Origin: a virus
Reading direction: 5' to 3' (one strand)
DNA length: 45,283 bases
IMG/VR virus record: IMGVR_UViG_3300045538_000405
Location: 1 to 45,283 of that record
Positions 31,301-40,301 of this stretch are shown here, piece by piece; position 1 is the stretch's first letter, and every line of letters starts with the position of its first letter. The notes beneath the pieces were generated by a model that was given only the letters and a program-made list of their open reading frames with translations, had not been told where the DNA came from and did not search any database. Made by a program: the position numbers and the translations under genes.

Positions 31301-32957
31301 GTCTTGGGTTCCTGTGAAATATGACGTTTCCATTTTCCGTTCTTCTGCTGGTGGGAAAAATGTTGATTCGACCACCTCATTTTATCTGAGCGGTTCGTTG
31401 AACGATTCATTTGATGATGTAAGTGGATCTATAACATTCGGTAATATAAATACCTCGTATTCTGAAATAATAAGTGAAGTATCCGAAACCATAGAGGCAC
31501 AGGATTCTTCATTCGACTTTTTAAAAGAAGACTCCGTCAGTTTTCCACAGGAAAGTTTACCGAATTACTCACTTGATAGATTGCGGGGGTGTATGGATAG
31601 GTTTGTTCTTCAATCCACGCCACTGAGAGATTCTGATTTTAGACTACGTGGGTTGAATATAAACAGTTACTATCAAGGACAGCCGTCTTCGAGTTACGAT
31701 GATATTTTGTTCAGATTTAATCTTGGAATTCCCGAAGACTTTTCATCAGCGTCTCTGTCGGAAAACGGACACGTCGTTTCAAACTTCAATTACATTCACT
31801 CCGAGTCGGTAGCTATACTATACAATTTTTCAGGAAGCAACATCACTTCAAGTCTAACGACCGCTAGTTGTGTCACGAGTTCCTTTTCACACTTCCCACA
31901 TCAAACAAGAGAGTTTAATGTCACCAACGAATACATGACCCAACATGTAGGACCGGGTCGAATTGAAAATCGAAAGGTGAACTATATCTCAACGGACATG
32001 TTGGATTCTTCATTGTCACCTGAAAAATCATTGACTTATAAAAACAAGTCAAATCAATATTCTGACTCCAATAGGATAGGCATATTTGTGTCACCTATCC
32101 ACGAAAGAAATAAAGACATATTGAATTTCTTCGGTGATTATGATATTATTTCCGCAGTATCAAGCCCGAATGATAAATTTGGAAAACGGTATCTAAAACT
32201 CGAAGAGTTTCGTAGAAATTACTATAAGACAAATGCTGTTTCGAAGATACTCTTCAACGAACTGTTTTCGATATACAAAATATTCATCGACAAGAGTTTA
32301 TTTGAAACTCTCAAATCCGTAATACCGGCTAGAAACAAAACTTACGCGGGAATATTGGTAGAATCTACGATATTAGAAAGAAGCCGCGTCGAACAGAAGC
32401 CCGTTGGAATTTTCTTAAACACTGTATTGGACGGTTCCATTGACCTTAGAGGCATACCCGGTACATCCGATATACCTACGTCATTTACGTCTAGTATAGA
32501 CCTACGGTATATAACTAACGACAATGAATCGTATTCCGATTCTTCGTTTTCTGGCTTATCTACGTTCAAGGATAGGGCAAGTGAATACGAAACTAACGTG
32601 TTTCTCGGAGAAAACGGTTATGTTGAGTATGAGGGTGAAATTTACTCGGCGTATAAGAAGAGATACACAAAATCAAAAAGTTCGGTTGGAAACACAACAC
32701 GGAGACATTTTTATACCATGGAATTGTTGTTGAGTGGCAGCGCCACCCAACTTCCGTCCAATTATACGGCCATGACATCTACAACAATGTTCCGTCATAT
32801 AAGTAAGAAAAGATTGCCGATGAGGAAAACTCACGGAAAATCATATCAAACAGAAAACACCACTATCAGCGGCGGCGGTTTGGTAGATAGAAGCCCTGTA
32901 ATACGAATAAGCACGGGCCAGAACCTTACAAATGGCAATTTGGGAGTGCGTTCTTAA
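28392..32957 (+). CDS. Large baseplate structural protein, tail protein I-like
   Basis: 1521 residues, the longest protein in the window. Residues about 797-840 (RMLLNLPSIYKSKGTEECIR ... FSIYGIPNNLIILKEFGGG) carry the KGTEE...YGIP...L..KE.GG pattern found in phage tail protein I-like baseplate components. The regions before and after are long, beta-rich and Ser/Asp-rich. The N-terminus MPVFHFIDEPKNGINDVGYL is unremarkable. A wedge component comparable to T4 gp7/gp10 in position is likely, but no direct homology to these is claimed. Confidence 0.8.
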   Translation: MPVFHFIDEPKNGINDVGYLNKKEHSLFFVSSSTELSFGNSNKDVLEVGIYNLQKEISSFTTITSSHVSTPKIYSYEDIDGNKFDDVYSPPKNTAIQDGKKNLLFPISELIPVGSVTSNTVYLSVNPVSNLFSYEKPLIVKEISNSKKEIKLIRSFKTESVLNTSVVKFSDKIGVTIDGKKEVKLKSGTTHTLQFSGDVKKLRFSKTRGGTFNGSVEYLSNIIYRPTLNEIILDATEEFPKILYVYNVDSDGSDALINLTETVTQLDFKLNTEFMALGDDSFIFRELHDEVSYGVNSVNLVDVYNSTKSAFSENISVLKNLLSFRDDNDVLKLLSSIYHGDTLFDEYLGKYVKLLGVKDYIENHIKFNYEFVGNFTSFKMDVARITKATCSSGVLFYNPNADRLPGKKNDYSSAMTYLVSLIDSTLNRVLSDVEFAYKNKYKSPLKCALNFGGGNLSPILTSKLKDGVEYWVKLKEPISTGITVGDKCSVCNISIRPFFQIVTIGTTSVDKVIKLTSPNFSLSLNEPSNRTTSTKYYNTEQLSIERDSDNKIKVNKKLLDLNVDYTDFNKFVVFSSANIRVKIFKNKARKITELNEEIAELMTVDSGSTVIADRLSVYDRLVNAKTEIDAIVGSFDGYEAYLHKSGNVIYDTSLEIFVDSSGSSESSSFLSTLEDDSIEYDKNNRDSLLNNSPEYIYENVENDDYLKFLSMIGHHFDNIYLHISNIGIYKEVGHDIESGMTGKMVSYVLNSFGFKIPPGMSGLIESSDTVENYLSSVEQTGLTNNISVDEKTKTIWKRMLLNLPSIYKSKGTEECIRQIFSIYGIPNNLIILKEFGGGYTNHEISSSYLSDEKEYLLEYTGEDEEFVRITGSNVPYKSVDFKLFVDPTNYTSSRVIVPLHDKFDSADGHIYSLGFVKVSNTLGRFYFTIQNLSSSFTTLTEPLHLFSDEPMSVMLRKNPIDAKFGVAQSASWVPVKYDVSIFRSSAGGKNVDSTTSFYLSGSLNDSFDDVSGSITFGNINTSYSEIISEVSETIEAQDSSFDFLKEDSVSFPQESLPNYSLDRLRGCMDRFVLQSTPLRDSDFRLRGLNINSYYQGQPSSSYDDILFRFNLGIPEDFSSASLSENGHVVSNFNYIHSESVAILYNFSGSNITSSLTTASCVTSSFSHFPHQTREFNVTNEYMTQHVGPGRIENRKVNYISTDMLDSSLSPEKSLTYKNKSNQYSDSNRIGIFVSPIHERNKDILNFFGDYDIISAVSSPNDKFGKRYLKLEEFRRNYYKTNAVSKILFNELFSIYKIFIDKSLFETLKSVIPARNKTYAGILVESTILERSRVEQKPVGIFLNTVLDGSIDLRGIPGTSDIPTSFTSSIDLRYITNDNESYSDSSFSGLSTFKDRASEYETNVFLGENGYVEYEGEIYSAYKKRYTKSKSSVGNTTRRHFYTMELLLSGSATQLPSNYTAMTSTTMFRHISKKRLPMRKTHGKSYQTENTTISGGGLVDRSPVIRISTGQNLTNGNLGVRS

Positions 32958-32985
32958 AATAAAATCGAAAATCTAAACTTCAAAC

Positions 32986-32993
32986 TATTTATT
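32986..32993 (+). promoter_or_regulatory. Late-promoter-like motif TATTTATT
   Basis: Eight nt before the ATG at 33002. Confidence 0.55.
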
Positions 32994-33001
32994 AGAAGAT
33001 T

Positions 33002-33637
33002 ATGGCATATTTAGACAATAAATCAATCGTAGTTGACGCAGTTCTAACAAAAAAAGGTAGGGAATTGTTAGCAAAAAACGGCAGCCTAAAGATAACTTCA
33101 TTTGCTCTTGCCGATGACGAGATTGATTATGGTCTGTTCAACGCTGACGGTGAAACTGAGGATTTGAAGGAGATTGCATTGGTAAATACACCAATCTTCG
33201 AACCGAACTCCGACGAGACACAGGTTATGAAGTATAAACTCGTTACGTTAGAACAGGGTTCCACTTTCATACCAACTGTCTCCATAGCGCAAGAATCGAT
33301 TTCTGTTCTATCAACGTATGGCGGCAGAATAGTAGTGTCACCGACCACCACTCCTTCTAGTTACAATGCAAATGGTGGATACACGGCTATTTTAGGAAAT
33401 AGCAAGGTCGGTAATTTGGTAGTTACAGTGGAATCGCCGATTTCTTCGTCACCGGGAACCACCGCCACGTTCGGTGGAGATAGAGCGGTGGATAGTTCCA
33501 TTTATGCCGTTGGACTTGAGTTCGCATTCATACCGTCATCGGCTCTGAACAGAACCACTACTACGACATTGACTATTATCGGAAACGAAAGCGGCGGCGG
33601 AGTAAGCATTCCGATTACAGTTACGGTAACGACATAA
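33002..33637 (+). CDS. Conserved phage structural protein
   Basis: 211 residues. MAYLDNKSIVVDAVLTKKGR ... ITSFALADDEIDYGLFNADG is an opening I have seen in structural proteins of large aquatic phages, next to baseplate/tail genes. The C-terminal half is Thr/Ser-rich and beta-type (NRTTTTTLTIIGNESGGG). The next gene starts 4 nt after the stop. Exact role in the virion unknown. Confidence 0.8.
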   Translation: MAYLDNKSIVVDAVLTKKGRELLAKNGSLKITSFALADDEIDYGLFNADGETEDLKEIALVNTPIFEPNSDETQVMKYKLVTLEQGSTFIPTVSIAQESISVLSTYGGRIVVSPTTTPSSYNANGGYTAILGNSKVGNLVVTVESPISSSPGTTATFGGDRAVDSSIYAVGLEFAFIPSSALNRTTTTTLTIIGNESGGGVSIPITVTVTT

Positions 33638-33641
33638 TCCT

Positions 33642-34733
33642 ATGGCAAATAACTTCAAAATATATCAAACCTTTGATAAGGGAGATGTAATCTCCGGTAA
33701 AAATAATACCATATCTTCCGGTTTCTTTCCCGGAAACTCGGTTACGTTTCTACAGTCTTTGCTGAGAACTGATTCTGATCAGAAACAGTTAACCGGCTCC
33801 AATGGAGCATATGACATTCTCAATGGATTGTATTACACAAATGTTTATAACGGGTCTACTTCCGACAAACAACTGTTGTTTTCCATTTCATATGGAGATT
33901 TTGATGGTGGGGGTGTGAAGACGGGTTCTCTGTTTCAAAACACTAAAGCGATTTATTCACAATTTGCAAATGTGTTACTGGGCATCGCAGACGAAGATGG
34001 AAAGTTCAGTTTCAAAACAGGTAGTGCATCTTCAAATACATACGTCACGAGTTCACATGTCTATGTAATAGCATTTTCATCCGATTTGATGAACGATCAG
34101 ATTGACAAGGGCCAATGGAACATCTCGCTGGCGGGACCGACCGGCAGTTCCACCCTTCACATGATAGATGAAACCCCATTATTGACGTCGGCTGAAAAGA
34201 AAGAGCAACGACTTGTATATCAAATTGTACCAGGTAGTTTCAACGTTGATTCCGGAGTAACCGTAGCAACATCTGATTATCGAGGATTGGGATTGTTTTA
34301 TCCGAAGAATGGAATAATGGTTTTAAATGCTGATGTCGTGAAGTCGTTGAGCGGAGTTAATCATGACACTGGATCACGATCATCGTTCCACGTCGACAAC
34401 AGCGTAAGATTATACAATGCTATGGTGGCGGTAAGTAACCGAAACATGAGGGTGAGAAAGTCGGAGATAATTCCATCTACTCACTACTTCGTTCGCGTTA
34501 AGAACCAGGATTTCAACTTCTCCAATAACCCATCTTTCGTATACCCGGAAAGTGTATCGGGTAGTTTGAAGGGAGAGATAATTGCTTCTCTAATAGACGA
34601 ACCGAAAACTTACGTCACAACCGTTGGTCTTTACAATGATGTCAATGAGTTGATAGCTGTCGCCAAGTTAAGTCAGCCGACTCGCAAAGACTTTGTATCG
34701 GAGCTGAATATTAGAATTAGACTGGACTTTTAA
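33642..34733 (+). CDS. Tail structural protein with shared C-terminal module
   Basis: 363 residues. A beta-rich N-terminal two thirds (MANNFKIYQTFDKGDVISGK; GSLFQNTKAIYSQF; GLGLFYPKNGIMVLNADVV). The last 90 residues (FNFSNNPSFVYPES ... TYVTTVGLYNDVNELIAVAK ... IRIRLDF) recur in the protein ending at 37806. Its stop is followed by an 8-bp inverted repeat and a late-type motif. Probably a virion protein; exact role unknown. Confidence 0.8.
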   Translation: MANNFKIYQTFDKGDVISGKNNTISSGFFPGNSVTFLQSLLRTDSDQKQLTGSNGAYDILNGLYYTNVYNGSTSDKQLLFSISYGDFDGGGVKTGSLFQNTKAIYSQFANVLLGIADEDGKFSFKTGSASSNTYVTSSHVYVIAFSSDLMNDQIDKGQWNISLAGPTGSSTLHMIDETPLLTSAEKKEQRLVYQIVPGSFNVDSGVTVATSDYRGLGLFYPKNGIMVLNADVVKSLSGVNHDTGSRSSFHVDNSVRLYNAMVAVSNRNMRVRKSEIIPSTHYFVRVKNQDFNFSNNPSFVYPESVSGSLKGEIIASLIDEPKTYVTTVGLYNDVNELIAVAKLSQPTRKDFVSELNIRIRLDF

Positions 34734-34742
34734 GTCATCTAC

Positions 34743-34776
34743 GTCACTTACCGATCAATAAAAGAGAATAAGTGAC
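34743..34776 (+). terminator. Stem-loop between two tail genes
   Basis: GTCACTTA (34743-34750) pairs perfectly with TAAGTGAC (34769-34776), 18-nt loop. No U-tract, so it may be an mRNA-end stabiliser or processing site rather than a classical terminator. Confidence 0.45.
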
Positions 34777-34785
34777 TCCTGTCTA

Positions 34786-34793
34786 TATTTATA
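34786..34793 (+). promoter_or_regulatory. Late-promoter-like motif TATTTATA
   Basis: Four nt before the ATG at 34798. The 15-nt string TATTTATAGAGCATG is identical at 42875-42889. Confidence 0.65.
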
Positions 34794-34797
34794 GAGC

Positions 34798-37700
34798 ATG
34801 ATAAAGAGTCTAAGCAAGGAAGACATTTCCGCTACACCGTTCGTCGTATCGAAACGATGGCAGACTCCCGGTACAACGTTGAATGTTTTGTTGACGGATA
34901 CCAACTACACCACATCTTCCACCGGAGACAACTTGCCGGTGGGTATAAACTACACGGATTTCTCGACGGGAATCCAATATCCATGTTTCACATCGGGGTC
35001 TTTTAACTACTATGACAAGTCGTTCGAGGAAACGAGTGAAAGCATACGGAACTACCCAAATCCATCGGATTTTTATACAACAACGTCTGTGGCCCCGATC
35101 AGAAACGACGATTTTAACTTGTTATTAGAAGAAGACGACGATAGATTCGTAAAAATAGAAACAGGCATTAAGATAGAAAAATACATCCGCTTCCTGCCCG
35201 TGTCAGAATCCAAGAATGTAAACGGAACCTACAAGAGACTCGTTTACGATCAAATTAAGAACTCGTATTACAGTGATACTAAGGATCCCACAAAATTGCT
35301 TGGGTTGGAGAACATCGACCTATTTCTGGACAAAAGTAACAGGTCAATAGGAGATCAAATTAAAGTCGCCACCTTACCACAGGCCTATTACGGAGATGCG
35401 ATTCAGAAAGGGACTGTTCGGGTGATGGACGATTCTCAAGAACAATCGATAACTTTCGTTGATGATGGAAATGGGAATGTGATAACAAGCGGAAGCGTCT
35501 TTGGGAAAATAATTAAGGACGAGATTCACTCATCGTCATTGTTCCCGAATCTGGGATACTCCGTGTCAACGAGCGAATTTTACACGGTAATTGGTGCTCC
35601 ATCATTCCGTTCGAATGAAACAAAAACGGGGAGCATAGATGTATACAAACACGAGAGACTCGTGTCGGATAAATTTATTCACGATAAAACGATTTTTCTA
35701 GTGACAGAATCGCTCAGTCACATCGGTAACATAACCAGTATTTCTCAATCGGATTTTGGAAAAGCGGTGGATTGTCACGGTAACTTGATGGCCGCATCTT
35801 GCACGGAACTTAGATATGGATTGGGGGGTGCTCCTGGAACATCAAGTGCATTCGTATCAATCTATAACCTAGAGACATCCTCGCTGCGACCGGTTCAAAT
35901 AATATCACATGCACTGAGTTCGAGTGAGCAATCCAGATCATTTGGACACTGCGTTTCACTGAACGATGATTATTTGGTGGTCGGTTCTCCATTTTCATCA
36001 ACCGATGGGAAACGTGGAACGGTGTATCTTTACAAAAGTGGATCCAGTGGATATCAATACGAGACGTTTTTAACTGGAAGCGAGTCATCCGATGTTTATT
36101 TCGGTGCTAGTTTAGAGATCGACCACAATTTCAACAGGATTGTGGTTGGAAATGGAAGTCTCAACAATACATCCTCCAAAGTTTACTTATTTGAATCATC
36201 CAGCGCCGGGTGGTCAGAAACAAAGAAGTTCTCTCCGACGAAGGGAAATGAAGACCTCTTTTTTCTACCAATTGTTCCATATTTTAATCAGAACAATACA
36301 ATGGATGGGTTTGGAAATTCGGTATCCATCTACTGTTCATCCTCAAATGACGTAAAAATTGCTGTAGGAGCGCCCTATGACCGTAACATAAAAGAATACT
36401 CCGGATCTCTCTGTATGAGGAACGGCGCCGTCTATGTGTTTGAGAAACATCACTGTTACTTGAATGGATCAACTGGTTCACATTGGTCGGAGGAACGGTT
36501 ATTAGGTGATTACGATAACTTCCACTCGAACAGATTCGGTCATTGTGTAAGCATTTTTGACAATACGTTAGCAATATCTTCTCCAAAATACATATCAGAA
36601 TACACATCTTCTTATATAAAGGAAACTCTTAAAAACAGTCCGATAGATCAGGAATTCCAAGATCATGATTACAATGGAATGTTGTATGTATATACATCAT
36701 CGGCAAGTGAAACTTGGGACGTGTTGGTTAAATATAAACCAAAGAAATCTAACAACCGTCCGTATGGATTTTTTGCTAACGACGTGGAGATTTACGAAAA
36801 CAACCTAGTCACGGGCGACCCACTTCCTTTATTAGACAACTCATTGGATTCTATAGATTATACATTTTCAAATCAAAATGTGTCTCGAAGCTTCAATGGT
36901 GGATTCCACATATTCGATACGAGGGATCTCTACTTGAAACATCACGTTGGTAACGTATTCTATCGGACAGGAACTATAATTTTTACAAGCGAATTAAACA
37001 CGTTTCAGTCGGTGTTCGAAAACGGATTCAATCTCGTACCAACCTATGATATAGAATATAAGAGTTTAGAGAAATTCTACGAAAAAGAAATAATTTGTAC
37101 TGTGAATCCCGGTGAATTTAATTTCTCGACCAATCCGACTGCATGTGAAATTTCATCGTCAGAATTGGATCTCAACTCAAATGGGAGATTTGACTTCGTG
37201 GATTGTGATTTAATTTTACGATCTATCTTTAAAAGACACAATGGTAGAGAGACATGGTGGGAGATTTTTAATTTCGAAGATCCTCATACGGAACGTGATG
37301 TGTCAGATTCAAGCGTTTTCAAGTATCATGTTTCATCTTCATTTGAAAACAAAACACACGTATCCTTGATACAAACCACTGTCTCCAATGAAATCTACGA
37401 GAAAGTAACTGATGATTTGTTCCCATCTTTGGACATAAACAACGACGGTAAAACGGATGAGTTGGATATTAAAATACTTTGGAGATTTTTTACAGGAGGG
37501 CTTACGCCAAACGAGTGTTCATTTAACGTAAATTCGAAGACGTTTTCATCTGACCGCAAAACGTATGACGAGACGCTGAGATATCTCTATGAATTGACGG
37601 GCAAGGGTCGTCCGAGAGCCATAAAGTCGGAATTCCTACATGACGCTAGCATAGATTCTTTCACTACCGGATCAAATCTCTCTCCCTATGTGACTTCGAT

Positions 37701-37806
37701 AGGATTGTACAATGGACTTGATTTAATCGCCGTGGCTAAGCTCGGAACTCCGATAAAAAATCAAGGTTATTTTCCTCTCAACTTTATTGTTCGATTCGAC
37801 ATTTAA
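34798..37806 (+). CDS. FG-GAP-like propeller tail protein with dockerin-like loops
   Basis: 1002 residues. Residues about 310-640 carry repeats such as FGKAVDCHGNLMAASC, FGHCVSLNDDYLVVGSPF, GFGNSVSIYC..VKIAVGAPYD and FGHCVSIFDNTLAISSPK, the FG-GAP/integrin-propeller pattern. Two Ca-binding-loop motifs follow: DLNSNGRFDFVD (from residue 791) and DINNDGKTDELD (from residue 879), each leading into a short helix (LILRSIF; IKILWRFF) as in type I dockerin repeats. The C-terminal YVTSIGLYNGLDLIAVAKLG repeats the module of the upstream gene. Probably a tail or fibre appendage; a Ca-dependent protein or glycan contact is suggested. Confidence 0.82.
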   Translation: MIKSLSKEDISATPFVVSKRWQTPGTTLNVLLTDTNYTTSSTGDNLPVGINYTDFSTGIQYPCFTSGSFNYYDKSFEETSESIRNYPNPSDFYTTTSVAPIRNDDFNLLLEEDDDRFVKIETGIKIEKYIRFLPVSESKNVNGTYKRLVYDQIKNSYYSDTKDPTKLLGLENIDLFLDKSNRSIGDQIKVATLPQAYYGDAIQKGTVRVMDDSQEQSITFVDDGNGNVITSGSVFGKIIKDEIHSSSLFPNLGYSVSTSEFYTVIGAPSFRSNETKTGSIDVYKHERLVSDKFIHDKTIFLVTESLSHIGNITSISQSDFGKAVDCHGNLMAASCTELRYGLGGAPGTSSAFVSIYNLETSSLRPVQIISHALSSSEQSRSFGHCVSLNDDYLVVGSPFSSTDGKRGTVYLYKSGSSGYQYETFLTGSESSDVYFGASLEIDHNFNRIVVGNGSLNNTSSKVYLFESSSAGWSETKKFSPTKGNEDLFFLPIVPYFNQNNTMDGFGNSVSIYCSSSNDVKIAVGAPYDRNIKEYSGSLCMRNGAVYVFEKHHCYLNGSTGSHWSEERLLGDYDNFHSNRFGHCVSIFDNTLAISSPKYISEYTSSYIKETLKNSPIDQEFQDHDYNGMLYVYTSSASETWDVLVKYKPKKSNNRPYGFFANDVEIYENNLVTGDPLPLLDNSLDSIDYTFSNQNVSRSFNGGFHIFDTRDLYLKHHVGNVFYRTGTIIFTSELNTFQSVFENGFNLVPTYDIEYKSLEKFYEKEIICTVNPGEFNFSTNPTACEISSSELDLNSNGRFDFVDCDLILRSIFKRHNGRETWWEIFNFEDPHTERDVSDSSVFKYHVSSSFENKTHVSLIQTTVSNEIYEKVTDDLFPSLDINNDGKTDELDIKILWRFFTGGLTPNECSFNVNSKTFSSDRKTYDETLRYLYELTGKGRPRAIKSEFLHDASIDSFTTGSNLSPYVTSIGLYNGLDLIAVAKLGTPIKNQGYFPLNFIVRFDI

Positions 37807-37810
37807 CATA

Positions 37811-37818
37811 TATTTATA
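37811..37818 (+). promoter_or_regulatory. Late-promoter-like motif TATTTATA
   Basis: Three nt before the ATG at 37822. Confidence 0.6.
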
Positions 37819-37821
37819 TAC

Positions 37822-38049
37822 ATGGCAGAACAAATCGAAAGAAAATCATTAGTCACCACGCTTGAGAGCCGATATAACAATGGGCACGTGGGCGGCGCCT
37901 TTGATGCCAAGTCAGCTGGAAGAGACTACGGTGATTTTTCAGAAAACAGTTTTGCTGATGGTTTCACCCGTGGTGGAAAAAACACGAATTTCCCAAAGAA
38001 AGAATCGATTTTCCTAAAGGGACACTCCACCGAAAAATATAAAGGTTAA
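37822..38049 (+). CDS. Small unknown virion-region protein
   Basis: 75 residues, MAEQIERKSLVTTLESRYNN, then a Gly/Asp/Phe-rich stretch (GDFSENSFADGFTRGGKNTN) and a basic end. Probably poorly structured. Its own late-type motif suggests late expression. Function unknown. Confidence 0.7.
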   Translation: MAEQIERKSLVTTLESRYNNGHVGGAFDAKSAGRDYGDFSENSFADGFTRGGKNTNFPKKESIFLKGHSTEKYKG

Positions 38050-38075
38050 CTGTCAAGTTAAATCTATGTATCTAC

Positions 38076-38579
38076 ATGATATGTGGACTTGACGCTTCGA
38101 CGACTACAATAGGATGGGCATTTGCAGAGGGAAATGTTATCCTCGACGCGGGCTTCGTAGACATAAAAGACTGTTCTACACACAAAGAAAAATCTTTCAA
38201 ATTAATAGAATTTCTACGTTCACATCCCCTTCTCCCCAAGACTGACGGGTTTCATTTGGAGGCCGCATTAAACGGATTCGCAGGTGGGTTCACCTCCCAG
38301 CAGGTGATAATAAAACTGTCTCGTTTTAACGCCGTTTTCGAGTATATAATAACCGAGGAACTCGGAAAACCAGTTGAACTGTGGAATGTCAATACTGCTA
38401 GAAAGCGTGTGTTGGGAAAATGTCGAGAGAAGGGTATAAAATCAAAGGTATTCGTCGAAGCCAACCTTTCACTTCTTCATGACATCCATAAATTCGACGT
38501 TGTGAATAAGAAGGGAACACCCGATAAAAGAAATAGCGATACATATGATGCTATGGTATTGGCACTGGCTTCACTTTAA
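38076..38579 (+). CDS. RuvC-like Holliday junction resolvase
   Basis: 167 residues. GLDASTTTIGWAF (residue 4 on, D6), HLEAALNGF (E62) and the C-terminal DTYDAMVLALASL (D155, D158) form the acidic RNase H-fold site of RuvC-type resolvases. Such phage enzymes cut branched DNA before packaging or during recombination. It stands first in a run with primase, gp47 and gp46 genes. Length is normal for the family. A putative -10-like TATGTA lies 5 nt before the ATG. Confidence 0.88.
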   Translation: MICGLDASTTTIGWAFAEGNVILDAGFVDIKDCSTHKEKSFKLIEFLRSHPLLPKTDGFHLEAALNGFAGGFTSQQVIIKLSRFNAVFEYIITEELGKPVELWNVNTARKRVLGKCREKGIKSKVFVEANLSLLHDIHKFDVVNKKGTPDKRNSDTYDAMVLALASL

Positions 38580-38623
38580 TATATGTTGAAACTCGTCGGA
38601 GTCGTTGGTAGATTGTAGAGTGA

Positions 38624-39595
38624 ATGTCACTGGAAGAAAAGATTTCACTTCTAAATAAGGTTCTGAATCAAAAGGCTAGGATCCGAAAAGGAACTGACGC
38701 GGTGTATTTCTGTCCAAAATGTAAACACCACAAAAGAAAACTTGAAATCAATCTAACCACGGGAAAATATAACTGTTGGGTGTGTAGCTTCTCCGGTCTA
38801 AATCTCACCACTCTACTCAGGAAACTAGATGCTCCGAGGAAATACTATTCTCTATTAAACGGACCCGTAGTCAGAACGGCGCCGATACACCCAATCGAGT
38901 CGATACGGATCGAATTCAATGAGCCGGAAAAAGAAATTGAAACTGTGTCTCTTCCAGATGAATATCGACCGTTGCATATTTTCAACAACACATCTGAATA
39001 CAAAGACGCTGTTGGTTACTTGATAAAAAGACGTGTAACAAAAAGTGACATATTACGTTACCGGATTGGATATTGTTCGAGTGGGTTTTATAAACACCGT
39101 ATCATAATACCATCTCACAGCCGAGACGGTAGTCTGAATTTCTTCGTCGGAAGAAGTTATTACAATTCACCGTTGAAGTATAGTAACTCGGAGACATCCA
39201 AGGATGTGATAGGATTCGACTCGGCTGTCGATTTCAAACAGGAACTTACATTGGTGGAAGGAGTATTCGACGCATTAGCTGTTAGGTATAATTGTATTCC
39301 TCTGTTTGGAAACAATTTGTCCCGTAAGTTAAAGTCCGAACTGATTTCCACGTCACCGCCAGTTGTAAACGTATTGTTGGATTCCGACGCTTTTACGTCA
39401 GCGATTAGAATTGTAGAATTTCTGATGAAGAATAATATACCGACTAGACTTATAAATATTGGTAAAAAGGATCCATCCGTGATAGGATTCGAAGAGACGT
39501 GGAAAATAATCAAACAGTCTGATATTTTAGATTTTGAATCCATGGTGGCTATGAAAATGAGATTAAATTATGAATGTAAAGAACTTGAATTGTGA
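38624..39595 (+). CDS. DNA primase, zinc finger plus TOPRIM
   Basis: 323 residues. An N-terminal zinc-binding site, C30xxC33 and C51xxC54 (FCPKCKHH ... NCWVCSF), like the CHC2-type finger of DnaG-like primases. TOPRIM features: LVEGVFDALAV (Glu of the metal site) and NVLLDSDAF (DxD). It makes RNA primers for lagging-strand synthesis. T4 gp61 is the functional counterpart. No helicase domain is present. The last 26 nt overlap the gp47-like gene. Confidence 0.88.
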   Translation: MSLEEKISLLNKVLNQKARIRKGTDAVYFCPKCKHHKRKLEINLTTGKYNCWVCSFSGLNLTTLLRKLDAPRKYYSLLNGPVVRTAPIHPIESIRIEFNEPEKEIETVSLPDEYRPLHIFNNTSEYKDAVGYLIKRRVTKSDILRYRIGYCSSGFYKHRIIIPSHSRDGSLNFFVGRSYYNSPLKYSNSETSKDVIGFDSAVDFKQELTLVEGVFDALAVRYNCIPLFGNNLSRKLKSELISTSPPVVNVLLDSDAFTSAIRIVEFLMKNNIPTRLINIGKKDPSVIGFEETWKIIKQSDILDFESMVAMKMRLNYECKELEL

Positions 39596-40301
39596 TATTT
39601 CCGAATTCGCGGGTGTATTGCACGTCGCTGACATTCATATCCGACTCACCAAACGACACGATGAATACAGGTCGGTGTTTGACCGGCTTTATAAGGATAT
39701 AACAATGACTCCTCAAAATACGTGTGTTGCTGTATTGGGAGACTTGTTTCATTCAAAGTCAGACCTGAGTCCGGAGTGTGTGAGTTTAGCGGGCGATTTC
39801 TTACGTCGACTAGCTGACCTAAGACCTACTATTCTAATCGCCGGAAACCACGACGCTACTCTTGCTAATAAAAATAGAATGGATAGTTTGAGTCCGGTAG
39901 TTGATGCACTTAACCATGAAAATTTATTCTATCTCAAAGACACTGGTCTATATATTCTAGGTGACATTCTATTTAACCATATGTCAGTGTTTGATGGGCC
40001 GGATAGTTATATAAAGGCATGTGACATACCCAAAATTTACAGACACCGAACAAGATACTTGGTTGGACTGTTTCATGGACCAGTTGATAAGGCAATGACC
40101 GACGTTGGATATGAGGTAAGCAACAGAAGTATTACTCAGGACTTATTTGATGGACACGATATTGTGCTTCTCGGTGACATTCATAAATATCAGGTTTTGA
40201 ATTACCCCGAGATTTTCGTCAACGAAAACGAGATCGACGATTATATGAATAGCGGTGAATATGAGATTCTCGGTGAAATTGATCTAAATGAAAACGTATA
40301 A
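39570..40301 (+). CDS. 47: gp47-like Mre11-family nuclease, catalytic domain only
   Basis: 243 residues with all phosphoesterase motifs: D21-x-H23 (VADIHIRL), D58 (LGDLFHS), GNHD (92-95), H169 (LFHGPVD) and GDIH (202-205). It is the nuclease partner of gp46 in recombination and DNA-end processing. It stops right after an acidic stretch (NENEIDDYMNSGEYEILGEI), before the capping part that normally follows (YPGS...QQNHGE). That part lies at the start of the next gene in another frame, with a 14-nt overlap. Start ATG 39570 lies within the primase gene. Confidence 0.9.
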   Translation: MNVKNLNCDISEFAGVLHVADIHIRLTKRHDEYRSVFDRLYKDITMTPQNTCVAVLGDLFHSKSDLSPECVSLAGDFLRRLADLRPTILIAGNHDATLANKNRMDSLSPVVDALNHENLFYLKDTGLYILGDILFNHMSVFDGPDSYIKACDIPKIYRHRTRYLVGLFHGPVDKAMTDVGYEVSNRSITQDLFDGHDIVLLGDIHKYQVLNYPEIFVNENEIDDYMNSGEYEILGEIDLNENV

